Shown here: positions 10,557 through 21,299 of the stretch, one piece after another
How the letters are laid out: every line of letters starts with the position of its first letter
Position numbering within the stretch: position 1 is the first letter of the stretch
Assembly (NCBI GenBank): GCA_011799875.1
Contig: CM022303.1
Location: 550,205,368 to 550,269,367, forward strand
DNA: 64,000 bases
Direction: 5' to 3'
Origin: Thinopyrum elongatum
Taxonomy: Eukaryota; Streptophyta; Magnoliopsida; Poales; Poaceae
The notes under the pieces: generated by a model
What the model was told of the DNA's origin: nothing
Seen by the model: the letters and a program-made list of their open reading frames with translations, nothing else
Database searches by the model: none
Program-made: the position numbers and the translations under genes

Positions 10557-13500
10557 TCAGCCCTTGATGTTGCCTAGCCAAAAAAGCATGGGGAATTGAG
10601 CAGCCACGAGGAATAGAAGAAAGTAGTGGTTCCTGCTAGGATGTCTCTCATAAGTCCTCGATGCACCCTGCAGAACCCTCTTCATCGTCTTAACCAGGAA
10701 CACTCCTGTGCAGATACAGAACCACGGCAGCACAAAATAGTATGAGTAGCTCCAGAAGATGCAGACAAGCATCGCAAGTGAGGTACCGGCAAACCCATAC
10801 CCAGCATATGCCACAATGTCAAGCAACGGTGATTCACCACTTCCCAGTGAGTAAAGTAGAGCTTTAATGAGGATGACTTGCATAAACCAACCGAGTAACC
10901 CTTTTGTGAACTGTATAGTCAGAGCCTCCGGGGTAAACCTGCATTCAGGAACAATGTTAATAATAAGACAAGCACCATTGAATCATTAAGTTTATCCTGA
11001 ACATTAATCTCTACCCTTCAACCTTTCTGTTAGAGTACGTAATGGGTCTAGGCTGGCGGTATAGCCTGTTAGTCTTAGGGTTAATTAGAGATAAGGGTCG
11101 CTTGCTTAGGGGTCAAGTAAGCCTTACTTGGGAGTCAAGTAAACCTCTCTATATAAGGAGAGGAGATGTATCAATCTAATAAAGCAAGAATTAAGAAGGA
11201 AATCCCTTCCCTCTTGCCCGGCCGTGGGCAAAAGGACCCCCGGCCGGCCCTCTCGCGCCCTCCTTCTAGCAGCCACATAACAATCTGGTATCAGGTAGCT
11301 TCGGTTCGGTCATGTCTTCACCGCCGAGTTCTTCCCACCCACCGCCGCCGCACACCTACCCGCCGCCACCAGCGTCTTCGTCGGTGCTGCTGCCCCACAC
11401 AGCAGGCGCGCCGGCAGTGGGCGTGCTGGCGTCCTCAGGGGCGATTGCACCCTCTGCCCCGGCACCGTCCGCCCTCGTCCTCACCCCGGAGCAGATGACA
11501 GCCGCCATCCTGGAATTACGGCAGGCCGTGGCGGGCATCAGGGCCTTCCTCTTCGGGCCCTATGCGCCCCAGCCGCATCCCCAGCAGCCACCTCCTCCGC
11601 CGCCACACCAACAGCGGCTACCCCCGCCGCCGCCGCCCTCGGCCACGACCACAGCGCCGGTCAACTCGTACCAGTATGGGATGCCCTACGACGGGACTGC
11701 GACGACCTCGTTCCCATCAGCGCCGCCGCCGTCCCAGGGCGTCCCCATCCAGCAGATCAAGTTCCCGCCGTCGCCGTCCCCGCTTCCGGCTTGGATCGCT
11801 ACCCGTCACGTGTCGGCGGCGGTGAGGCTGCAGGCTGCTGCGCGCGGCCTCCTAGCGCGTCGGCGTGTGCGGGAGATGCGTGGTCTGCAGCTGCAGCTCC
11901 TCCAAGTTGCGCTTCGCTGCGCAAAGGACCTCGATCTCGTCCGCTGCGTCGGGGATCTTGGGCATGCGCTTTCCCCCACGGGCGGCGGGCATGCTGTTTT
12001 CCCCGCGGGCAGCGACCTCAACGTCTGCGACATCGGCGGTTGGGGAGGCGCACCCCTCCTCGTCATTCTCCATCGAAAGCCCTCCACTCTTCTCTGTGCG
12101 GTGCAGACCAACAGCCGTCCGGCAGGGAGAAGGCATGGTGTCACCGACAGGAGCGCACCGCTTAGCACCACTGCATTCCGCCGCCGGCCTCCGCGAGGGC
12201 GCCTCTGCTGGTCGCTCTTGCGACCACTTCCAGGTGGCCATACACATGCACTCCTTTTGTCCAGATGGTGTCCATGGGATCCAGGTGGCTGTACACGTGC
12301 ATGTCCGACGTGCGGATGGTGTCCACTTTATGTTCAGGGGTCCAAAATAAAGCGTCCCAGTCCATTTCAGGTTGAGAGTAATAAAACAAGCCGAGATGTA
12401 AAGGGCTTGTTTTTAGGTGTTAGGTTTGTGTTGCGTCGAGTCATGGTTATAAGTTGGTTAGGTTGCAGCTCGAGGACAAGCTGCATGTCCAGGTGGGGTG
12501 TAGTGTTAGAGTACGTAATGGGCCTAATGGGCCTAGGCTGGCGGTATAGCCTGTTAGTCTTAGGGTTAATTAGAGATAAGGGTCGCTTGCTTAGGGGTCA
12601 AGTAAGCCTTACTTGGGAGTCAAGTAAACCTCTCTATATAAGGAGAGGAGATGTATCAATCTAATAAAGCAAGAATTAAGAAGGAAATCCCTTCCCTCTT
12701 GCCCGGCCGTGGGCAAAAGGACCCCCGGCCGGCCCTCTCGCGCCCTCCTTCTAGCAGCCACATAACACTTTCTCTAGTATCTGCATTTTATTTATCTTAA
12801 ACTAACAAACAGAACCACTTGCCTTACAGCACTCACTATAATGAAGTGACACATATATACAACCAAGTGATACATATATTACACTGCTCATAGAATCATA
12901 CTGCACATTCCTACAAGTACAACAATCAAAAGTTGTCCTGGGTGTGCAGTTACCTTCCAAGAACACCCAAGGCATATCCAGCAATTACAATGTAGGTGGC
13001 AAAAGCCATCAGAGGGATGTACAGATCTGGAGCATTGATGTCTTGAACTGGAGGTTTGTATGACAGCCTTCCTCCCACTGGCTCAGTTATCCTAGTCCAG
13101 TGTCCCTGAAGGAAAAGAAACGATAAAAGGATTGAATGAGACCTCATAATCTGCAGGTACGACACGAAAAGAGGTTCTTGAGAAAAAGGAGGCAGCCAGT
13201 CCTTACCCGATGCAGAAAAGGAAACAAGACAACCTTCAGCTTGTTCCTCACATACTGGTTGTTCACTTGAAAGTAATATTGTGGATTGGACAAATATTGG
13301 GTGATCTGTATACGCAATCAAGCAAAACTTACATTGAATAGTTTTTCGAAAATCAAACGACAGGTATATCTATGAATGAAATGCATCCATGCTTACATTG
13401 CTTTGCATAAAGTCGGAGCTTGAACCTAAAAACTTCTCACTGTACGCTCCTAGTCCACTTCGGATGAGTCCAGGTCCAGCTCCATACAAAGCACTTTGAA

Positions 13501-13567
13501 AAGGATCCACCTGTGAAGTAGTAGGCCTGCCTGCCAATCCTCCCAGATCAATGTTCATCGCTGCCAT
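10557..13567 (-). CDS. YIF1: YIF1-type Golgi membrane protein (Yip1-interacting factor), four coding exons
   Basis: Exons on the minus strand: 13567-13397 (start ATG at 13567-13565), 13305-13207, 13105-12954 and 10938-10557 (stop TGA at 10557-10559). The lengths 171+99+152+382 give 804 nt, a 267-aa protein, which is the usual length of plant YIF1. All introns are GT-AG. Exon 1 ends FMQSN, exon 2 continues [19 protein letters not shown], exon 3 begins [12 protein letters not shown], and the last exon carries [24 protein letters not shown] and [10 protein letters not shown], all family hallmarks. Family knowledge: YIF1 proteins are multi-span membrane proteins that pair with YIP1 and act in ER-Golgi vesicle traffic with Rab GTPases. 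The C-terminal half shows several hydrophobic spans. No frame damage is visible. The last intron (10939-12953) is enlarged by a 1.74-kb LTR retroelement on the opposite strand. The minus-strand GTG three bases upstream of the ATG is not the start. Confidence 0.93.
11028..11282 (+). repeat. Left LTR (255 bp) of the intronic retroelement
   Basis: TG...CA boundaries. It contains a TATA-like CTATATAAGG near 11145-11155 and an AATAAAG near 11178 that could serve as a poly(A) signal, so promoter and terminator motifs are packed into a very short LTR. Confidence 0.9.
11286..11294 (+). other. Primer-binding site, initiator tRNA-Met type
   Basis: TGGTATCAG starts 3 nt after the left LTR. This is complementary to the 3' end of plant initiator tRNA-Met and is the usual primer of many plant LTR retroelements. 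Confidence 0.85.
11312..12664 (+). pseudogene. Proline-rich frame with IQ-like motif inside the intronic retroelement
   Basis: A 450-aa open frame starts 18 nt after the primer-binding site and runs into the right LTR. The N-terminal part (about residues 1-155) is rich in Pro, Ala and Ser, with [19 protein letters not shown] near 145-165. Next comes [19 protein letters not shown], which fits the calmodulin-binding IQ pattern. After about residue 240 the frame looks random. The upstream half may be a gag-derived or captured coding segment; nothing proves translation. Other frames in this GC-rich stretch are shadows. Confidence 0.4.
12504..12767 (+). repeat. Right LTR (264 bp) of the intronic retroelement
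   Basis: Same sequence as the left LTR apart from one base and an extra 9-bp unit near 12520-12530 (gggcct aat gggcct). Confidence 0.9.
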
Positions 13568-13572
13568 CACGG

Positions 13573-14737
13573 CTGAATAAACAAAGATTGTTCAAACCAA
13601 TAGTCAGACAACAAGATATCAATTGTGAATGGTCATGTCATCTACAAACTACGTACCACTTTAACTGCATCCCTTAGAATCCTGACAATATAGCCCACCA
13701 TTGCTCTTATATACAAAAGAAAACCCTATGAAACTGATTTCATAATGTCCATCCATGATTTTATATATGACACAAACATTGTAGAAAAAGTACAATAGAT
13801 GGGTCACCACGACCCATATATGACTAGCAGCCATATGCCAACTTACAACAGAATGTGACGATGTTGAACAGAACATGTACTGTAAAGCTAATTCAAAAGA
13901 GAGGGAGAAATAGCATGATATCTTATCATCGTTCATCAGCCCGTAGGTTAGCCCAGTCGCAGTGTCTAGTAATGATGCAATGGCCAACCACAAGTAGCTA
14001 GTCTAGTTTGACACAAACTTCTTCTATAAATGCATTGAGACACAGGGCCTTTTTTCTCAAAAAAAATAATGTTTCCCTTGAACACCTAAATCTGTGAACA
14101 AATTATGGCATCCATAAGCATAGATCTACAGATAGCTTAGCTTTGCAGATAAATACCACTAACCAAATGTTCACAAGAAATGCCGAGCACACGATAACCA
14201 CTGAGTGTGAAGCGTAGGCATTAGAAGGATCAACCTGAAGCTCACATGCGTTCCTCTCTAAAGTTCGCAACTACTTTTTACTCAAACGAAATAAATACCT
14301 CAGATTTCAAATGCAGAGCCTCGTCAGGAAGCCAATAATGTGAAAACAAATCCTGAATTACATCTTGTAACTCGGCCAGTCGGCATGAAGCATGTGTACG
14401 TCTAACGGCCCAACATGACATCGCCCCTTATGCTAGTCCGGCGTACGAACTCAGAAAGCAACCTAGGAGCCGCAGTCCAATCCCCAGTCTCTAGGGTCAG
14501 ATCAGATCCCACCGAAACGCCCGCACAGGATACTAACCACAGAAATCTATAAACAGCAATTTAATTCGTACTTACATCAAGAACAGATTCGAACCAGATC
14601 GCCGCCCCTGCTGGTGGAACAAGATCCAGCTTCCCGTTTGGAGGGGAGGGGGGTGATAATTTGCAGGAATGCGGCAAAGATCTGAGACCAAGAACTCGAA
14701 CTGAATAAATGGCTAACGGAATTTTTCTTTTAGTTAC
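13573..14737 (-). other. Intron(s) in the 5' UTR of the YIF1-type gene
   Basis: The acceptor TTTATTCAG on the minus strand at about 13573 precedes the coding exon. A donor CAG|GTAAC lies at 14737-14733. A second strong donor (CTTGAT|GTAAGTACG on the minus strand, near 14575) suggests a further untranslated exon around 14576-14640, whose acceptor I could not fix. The minus-strand frame at 13661-13993 is intronic and not supported. Confidence 0.55.
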
Positions 14738-14840
14738 CTGCGGTGATGCTTGCTACGGATTTGCTCGCGCGTGCTCGAGGAAGGGATTTCACGGCGAGGG
14801 AAACGGGGGAATATTTTTTCCGCGGCGTCCTCCGCCTTGT
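14738..14840 (-). other. Probable first untranslated exon of the YIF1-type gene
   Basis: A GC-rich leader-like segment ending in a canonical donor at 14737. The right border is approximate. The promoter should lie just to the right (about 14841-14990), where I see no clear TATA box. Confidence 0.5.
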
Positions 14841-14994
14841 ACGAAATAAAAATGTTTTTTCCCCAGTGAACTGGGCCTGCGTATTTGGTTAGAACATGTC
14901 CAGCAGTCTAACCATTTTTTGTAATTTTTTTCTCAAGAAACCGACAGTAGCACTGCCTTTTCATTTCAGACGAAAAAGAGGGTTTATGTACAAA

Positions 14995-16522
14995 AATGTC
15001 AGGTTTTTGTGGGAAACATGGCAAAAAAAACCCTAAGTTTTTTTGGGTATCACCAAATTTTATTACTCAAAATCCACACGGAAATAGTACAAATCAACCA
15101 ATACCGGCCGCCACTTGGGCCCGGCCAAAAGTCAGGGCCGCTTCCTCTACATTATCTGGAAGAAGTGCAACTGTCGTATTTTCATTTTCAACGGCACTCG
15201 TCTCACCCACTTGCCATTTGAATGCCCACCTATTTTATCGAGCATCGATTTTTCTACCTTCTCCTTCAATAGTTCACCCATTTTCGGAGCACTTGTTTCT
15301 CCTTTCTCTTCTACTCCACATTTTATTTGACACATATTTTGACACCACAATAATTAAAAACTAAAAATATGTGTCAAATAAAATTCGCCACATTTTATAT
15401 TAATAAAATGGCATAAAATGGTAAACAAGAAACATGAGCAGTCCAAAAACCAAAATCAAAAAAAAAACAGAAACACTTGCCATCAAACAAAAAAATAGTT
15501 TTGCCATGATATATAGCATGAATTTGCCAATTGTCTATAAAAACACATACTGGAATTCTTTACTTGTCGTGATAGTAATAAAAAATTACAAAATGGACCT
15601 ACGAGTATAACAAAGAGATTTCCTACACAAATTGTCATCCAATATGTATAATAATTTCCATGGTAAATAGACACGTTGAGTTGTCATCAGAAAATGTATA
15701 TAGTTTGCCATTTTGGTATAAAAAAATGTTGGCATCTAGTAGTACCAATAAGTCATATGAAAACACATCAGGAAGTTTACCATGCTCCATGGCAAATACA
15801 AGCACATAAATATTTGGCCATGATTCATGGCAAGAAACTATAAAAATGATGGAAAAGTTATAAAATATTTTCTCTAATTCATGGCAAAGAAAAGAAAAGA
15901 AAAGGTATGAAGGAGTGACATGGAAAATTCAGAAATTTTAGATGTCTATATGTAGGCAAAATGTAGAAATTTTTATAATTAGACATGGCAAATAAAACTG
16001 TACTAGTGACATCGCATTTTTTTTTCTTCTGAAAATTCTATGTCACTAGATCAATTTTCTAAAATTTGCCACATGGCAAACACAAATTAACCTACATTTT
16101 CCTTACATGCAAAACAAACAAAAACCAGCGTACACATGTTATGTACAACAAAATTGCCATGGTCCATGGCAACAATTTTATAGAAAAAGTGAACACAAAT
16201 GACAAACCAAATTTGCCATGGCAAATAGTGTATCATGGGAAAAATATAGGTGTCAATAAAAAAGTCGTGGTACTTACAACACATTTGCCGTCATGTGTAA
16301 AAAAATACAAATGCCATGGTATATAAAATACAAATGCCATGATAAATACAATACATTTGCCATGTGACAAATTTGAATTTTTCTTAAAATTTCCCATGAT
16401 TTAGAAACATCAAAGATTCCAAAATTTGCCATGTGACATTACAATGTTCTTAAAAATTTCCATGTGACTATTACATATTTCCACAAAAAGTACTCATGGT
16501 TTCTGGAGCAAAAGTACTAAAC
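14995..16522. repeat. AT-rich region with dispersed TGCCATG/CATGGCA words, left half
   Basis: Short words such as tttgccatg, catggcaaa and gccatgtgacatt recur every few tens of bases in both orientations, often fused as the palindrome ttgccatggcaa (for example about 16213). Spacing is irregular, so it is neither a simple tandem array nor a CRISPR. The same texture resumes after the Harbinger insertion at 18718. Open frames here (14996-15364, 16066-16326 and others) are chance frames. Confidence 0.65.
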
Positions 16523-16525
16523 TTA

Positions 16526-18714
16526 GAGCATCTCTAGCAGACCCCGTATATCACCAACCCGCAAAACTCGTTTACAGTTTGCGGAAAAACGGTTTTGCGG
16601 GCCGGCGTGGGCGACGGCCAAGCAGACCCCGCATAGCGGCCCACGCCGGCCCGCAAATCAGATGCGGTTTTATCTGAATTTGACACATATGCACATATTC
16701 AGAATTACTAATTTGCAATATAAGAAAAAAATATCAATACCACAATACAACAATCATCCACATTACAATAATTATTCAAATCACTGAAGCAAACTAAATA
16801 ATTCAATATAAAATTTGTCCCGAATACAAATCACACATGAATTAAATGAAAATGAATAGAAAAATAAATTTTGTTACTGCCCAGCCCTTTGCCAATGGTG
16901 CTCAATGAGATCCTCCTGAAGCTGAAAGTGGGTGTTTGCATTTTCAATCTCCTTGTAGGTCTGAAGAAAAGCTCTAATGCGGTTAGAGTCTCTAGCTGGT
17001 TTGACACGGCTACCCACATTGTCGTAGAAAAACTCCAAGTTTATGCCTCTCTCATCTTCGAGCAGCATATTGTGAAGAATAACACAGTATGTCATGATGT
17101 TTTTCAAGGTCCGCTTGTCCCAAAAACGAGCAGGACCACGAACAATGGCAAGCCTAGATTGCAAAACCCTGAATGCTCTTTCAATGTCTTTTCGGGCCGC
17201 CACTTGCACCCTTGCAAATTCACATTGTTTCTTAGTTTTGGGGTCTTTGATGCTCTTGACAAATGTGCACCAAGAAGGGTATATACCATCTGCAAGATAG
17301 TACATCTTTGTGTATTCATGCCCATTGATAGTGTAGTTGCATGCAGGAGCATCACCACTAGCAAGCCTAGCAAACAAATGAGACCGTTGCAACACATTAA
17401 TATCATTGAGAGTACCCGTCATACCAAACAAGCAATGCCAAATCCATAAATCCTCGGATGCTACGACCTCTAGCACAATTGTTGCATCACGAGACTTGCC
17501 ACAATACATTCCCTGCCATGCCTTTGGGCAATTTTTTCAAGTCCAATGCATACAGCCAATGCTACCTAGCATGCCAGGCCAACCTCTTCTCTCATTAGAT
17601 GCCATCAATTTTTTTTTGTCTTCCTCGTTGGGTGCCCGAAGATATTCAGGACCAAAGACACGAATGATCACTTTGGCAAACCTACGCACTGACTCAATTG
17701 TGGTATCTTCACCAATGCGAAGGTACTCATCGGCATAGTCAGCCGGAATGCCGTGTGCAATTACCCGCATAGCTGCCGAGATTTTTTGATATGCACTAAA
17801 TCCTTTCAAGCCCGCGGCATTTCTTATTTGAGTAAAATAACGACAATGGCCTCGCAAGCTTGAACAATTTTCACAAAGAGAGATCGGCGCATTCGGTACC
17901 TTCTTCAAAAGAGGTGCGGCGGATATGTTGGATTCTCCGCGAAGTAGTCTTGCATCAACATCTCGTTCCCGAGATAGCGATTTCGAGGAATGCAAAGACG
18001 GCCGACGGTCGATCCTCGCCGCCTCTTTCGGTTCTCATCTTCGTGCTCCTTCACGGCAATGGCCATCACCAACGTCTGCTGGCGATAGTTAACAAGCAGC
18101 GCCTCAACATCCGAGTCATCCGAATCGGACGAATCGTCAAGCAAAAACTTCTCGCACGGGCTCAATTCCATCTAGATTCACAAAAACGCATGCCGCGTCA
18201 ACCAACTATGCATACCGCTCGGTAGAAGCACAAGTAAAAACTCATCGGCTGCTCGGGGACGATGGCTCTCCGGCGGCTCGGGGGCGGTCGATCCCGGGCG
18301 GCGACGGCGACTAGGGGCGGCTCGGATCGGCGGATTCGGGGGAGCAGGTGCAGCGGCTCTGTGGAAGAGGGTAGGGGCGCCCCCGCGGCGCCATTCCGCC
18401 CGCAGATTTGGCCGGAATCGCCGATGGCGGACAGGCGGAACCAATGGCGGGCGGCGGCGGAAGGAGTTGGGGAAAGGGCGCGGGCTGAAATGTCCCTCCC
18501 GCCAACCGCTTTCCTGGGATACGGGACACCGTAGGGGCGAGGCGGAAACCTGCGTATTCGGGGGTTAGGGATGGGATTTTGCCGCGCCCCTCAAAAATAT
18601 TTACGGGTCAGGCGCGTTTGCGGGGTCTGGTCGGGCAGCATTTTGTGCGCCGACCCGTATTTTGGCGGTTATTTTGCGGGTCGCGGCGTTATACGGGGTC
18701 TGCTAGAGATGCTC
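16526..18714. mobile_element. PIF/Harbinger DNA transposon
   Basis: A 2,189-bp element. The left end GAGCATCTCTAGCAGACCCC (16526 on) is matched by its inverted copy at the right end (ending 18714), and the two agree for at least 25 bp. A 3-bp target duplication TTA lies at 16523-16525 and 18715-18717, which is diagnostic for this superfamily. The interior holds a transposase on the minus strand. I see no Myb-like partner ORF, so even with a working transposase it might need help. Its ends are GC-rich, unlike the AT-rich host region. Confidence 0.93.
16874..18171 (-). pseudogene. Harbinger transposase (DDE_Tnp_4 type), broken
   Basis: The frame starts with ATG at 18171 (an acidic Ser/Asp-rich N-terminus, then GRLCIPRNRYLGNEMLMQDYF). 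It continues through a helix-rich DNA-binding region (GLKGFSAYQKISAAMRVIA, near 17790) into the DDE nuclease part (GSIGCMHWT; GTLNDINVLQRS; DGIYPSW; ARKDIERAFRVLQSRLAIVRGP) and ends at 16874. There are three lesions: an in-frame TGA at 17905-17907 after PPHLF, a frameshift near 17845-17855, and a TGA at 17537-17539 where the family has Trp after CMHWT. The enzyme would cut and paste the element at TWA targets; this copy cannot make full-length protein. Confidence 0.9.
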
Positions 18715-18717
18715 TTA

Positions 18718-19440
18718 CCATGTGGACATTTTTTAAAGTTGTACAGTTGTCACAATTTAGAAAAACAACAATTATCTAAAATTGTCATGTGACAAAAAGT
18801 AGAAACGTTTTTAAAAATTGCCATGGTTTAGAAAAAACAAAGTTCTTAAATTCTCCATGTGATATTACAATAATTTCTATAAAATTTATCATGTGAGCAT
18901 TATATATTTCCACACACGGTTGTGATGATTTAGAAAAGCAAAATGCATTAATTTGCCATGTGACATTACAAATTTATTAAATATTGCCGCTGTTTGCAGG
19001 GACAAAAGAAAAAACTGAATTTGCAATGTGAGCAGTACATAACAAACTACAAAAAACAATCTAAATATGCTATGTTTGAGTAAAAAAACATTGTCTGAAT
19101 TTTGCCATGTCAATGTTAAAAAAAAATCCATGTAACTTTACAAAAATGCCATGTGACCAATAAAATCTTCTCTAAAAATGTCATCTTGAGTAAAAAAAAT
19201 GTAAATTTTTCCATATGATTTTTTTTTAAATGCCATGTCACTTTACAAGAAATTTCATTTTTTAGAAAATTTTCTCTTAATTTTTCCATGAACTAGTACT
19301 AACAATTTCAGAAAATTTTCATGTTTTTTAGATAGCATGGTAAAATTGTATAAGAAATCAGTGATGCGCATGGCAAACTTTAACAAATTTGTCATGTAAA
19401 TTTGCCATCCATCGGTTAAGACCCAAATCCGGCATGTATA
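18718..19440. repeat. AT-rich region with dispersed TGCCATG/CATGGCA words, right half
   Basis: Continuation of 14995-16522 beyond the Harbinger element, with the same 'ttgccatgtgac' and 'aaaatgccatgt' words. The two halves flank the TTA target duplication, so they were one unit before insertion. Confidence 0.65.
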
Positions 19441-19951
19441 ATTGAAACAACAACTTTGCTAGGATCACGAGGGGGAGGAGACACTGGAGCACATACATGA
19501 ATTACTATGTGAGGCTTTGATTATACACAACAAGGATCGCTACAAAATTGCGATGTGCAGACACTGGATGGCAAATGGAAACAACAGGAGATGTGGAGGC
19601 GAACCTTGTAGTCAAGGAGCATCTAGGGCATCTTCTACAATGGCTCAATGGTGTTGGCACGCTTGGAAAAACAAACATACCAAATTAATCATCGAGGAGA
19701 CGAAGGCATAAATCGCGAGGGGGTGAGCGGAGGAAATGGGGGGCGAATGGGTTGTCATCACACCGAATTATATGACCCTATTCTAAAGTGGATTGACATC
19801 TGCACTTTTACGTTGAGGTCGATAGTACCGTACTCACATGAACCTACCCTTAAGATGAAGATTTCTCCCATTACCTTTTTCTTTAGTTGTGGGGAAACCA
19901 AATCGAAACTTTATTTTATGGCGAGCGCAAATTCTAGTAAAAAAATAATGT
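19441..19951. other. No feature recognised
   Basis: Short open frames (19517-19711, 19648-20046) lack recognisable domains, and the second runs into the MITE. Confidence 0.45.
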
Positions 19952-19959
19952 ATCCTTCC

Positions 19960-20117
19960 CAGGGGCGTAGCCAGGATTATCAACCATTGGGTTCAGCTCT
20001 ACTGAAGAGTGGGTTCAGTTCTTTGCTTAGTCTTGTGCTAGTGTAAATCTATAAGGGATATGCCAAATTTCATTGGGTTCACTTGAACCCAATGCTAATG
20101 AGCTGGCTCCGCCCCTG
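19960..20117. mobile_element. hAT-type MITE, 158 bp
   Basis: Ends CAGGGGCGTAGCCAG and CTGGCTCCGCCCCTG are inverted repeats with two mismatches. The internal words 'ttgggttca' and 'tgaacccaa' also pair, so the element can fold into a long hairpin. The flanks tccttccc and tcctccct agree at 6 of 8 bases, consistent with a decayed 8-bp target duplication. Confidence 0.8.
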
Positions 20118-20744
20118 TCCTCCCTTTGAATGAGCTGAGAAAGTTGTGTACCCATCGTGGTTAGTATTTGGGGACAACTTGCATGAAGAAGAAACATGAT
20201 ATGGTGACAGGAGTGCTAGAAATACAACTGCCAAAATTGCGGTGATAAACATCGTATAATGATAGACTCTTCTTCAGCACACATGGAGATATACCACCCG
20301 TAGCTCACCCCTGATTTTAATGATATTGTCGGCTTTGTGCCTTTGTTACACAGATAACAAGTCTCGCTTGGGCTGCTTTAGTGGCAGTCTTTACATTTTT
20401 CTGTTCCACTAGTAGTATGGGAAAGGAGTGGACTTTGAATTCAAGAACGATTATTGATTACTGAACTTTGATATATTTTTTGTTATCCTTTGGAAGGTTG
20501 TGTGCGAGGAGGGATTTGAACCTCTGACATGGTGGGAATCATGGATGAAGCAAATCAAGACAGACCGGGCGTACTCCTCCTCCTCAAGATATCCTTTCTT
20601 CCGGACTCATTGCCTTCCTCTAGTGCTAAAACTGGATGGGTTTGCTTGCCCGCATTATGGTTATAAGCTTGTCGAGACAGGATACAGAGTTTGAGAATAC
20701 ATCACATCAACCTGGGAGCATTAGTCTATATGGTACATCAATAC
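20118..20744. other. No feature recognised
   Basis: The frame at 20500-20694 has no domain I recognise. No terminal repeat is seen. Part of this could be more LINE sequence too decayed to read. Confidence 0.4.
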
Positions 20745-21299
20745 ACCGACGGTGCGAATACCTCTTTTTGAGACTCGCCTTGGGTTAATGGGTGTAAGCC
20801 AAAAGAGATTGCACCCCTCATCCACACACGCGTCCACATGAAAAAATTGGAAGGTGTGCGAGGCTCTCAAGGAGAATGCTTGGATCTCCAAAATCAAATT
20901 GACCACCAATTTCTCATGGGCACATATCCACAAATTCATTTGACCTTTGGAATCTTCCACATCATTTCCACCTTGACGACCTTGCGGACTATGGCATTGT
21001 TTGGAAGCATACAAATAGTGGTCACTACTCAGCGGCTTCTGCCTACAAGGCGTAATTCTTGGGGACGATCCTATCCCCTATGGAGCATACGATTTGGAAG
21101 GCTTGCGATCCTCCCAAGGTCAAGTTCTTCGCATGGTTAGCTATTAAAGATAGGGTATGGACTGTCAATCGTTTGGCTAAACATGGATTGCCAATTGTGT
21201 TATTTGCCCACTTCGCAAAAGGGAGCATGAATACGGGGTGCATCTCATCTGCAAATGCCGCTTCACGCTTCGGCTTTGGAATATATTCAAGGAGTGGCT
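20745..21299 (+). pseudogene. LINE (L1-type) 3' fragment: end of RT and zinc-binding region
   Basis: Across shifting plus-strand frames I can read the conserved tail of plant LINE reverse transcriptases. APLIHTRVHMKKWKVCEAL lies near 20811-20870, HYSAASAYKA near 21025-21053, and the zf-RVT-like block IWKACDPPKVKFFAWLAIKD near 21088-21150, followed by RVWTVNRLAKHGLP. The cysteines of the zinc-binding part are mostly lost. Several frameshifts are present. The right end is cut by the Athila LTR at 21300. Confidence 0.75.

Larger units (their letters stand above)
11028..12767 (+). mobile_element. Short non-autonomous LTR retrotransposon in the last YIF1 intron
   Basis: A complete 1,740-bp element. 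LTRs at 11028-11282 and 12504-12767 begin TGTTAGAGTACG and end CACATAACA. Perfect 5-bp target duplications ctttc flank it (11023-11027, 12768-12772). A primer-binding site follows the left LTR and a G-rich tract (aggtggggtgtag, 12491-12503) precedes the right LTR. There is no protease, RT or integrase, so it needs an autonomous partner. The LTRs look identical except for one substitution and a 9-bp copy-number difference in a 'gggcctaat' tandem repeat, so insertion is recent. It lies antisense to the host gene. Confidence 0.93.

Noticed and set aside
13661..13993. 110-aa minus-strand frame as an additional YIF1 exon
   Set aside because: It lies in the 5' UTR intron, has no YIF1 similarity, and the first coding exon has its own ATG downstream with a good acceptor.
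16066..16326. Possible CRISPR-like or tandem array in the TGCCATG region
   Set aside because: Spacing and orientation of the words are irregular, unit length is under 15 bp, and the context is a plant genome.
20721..21014. 97-aa minus-strand frame
   Set aside because: It is antisense to the LINE coding sequence, which explains the conserved-looking composition.
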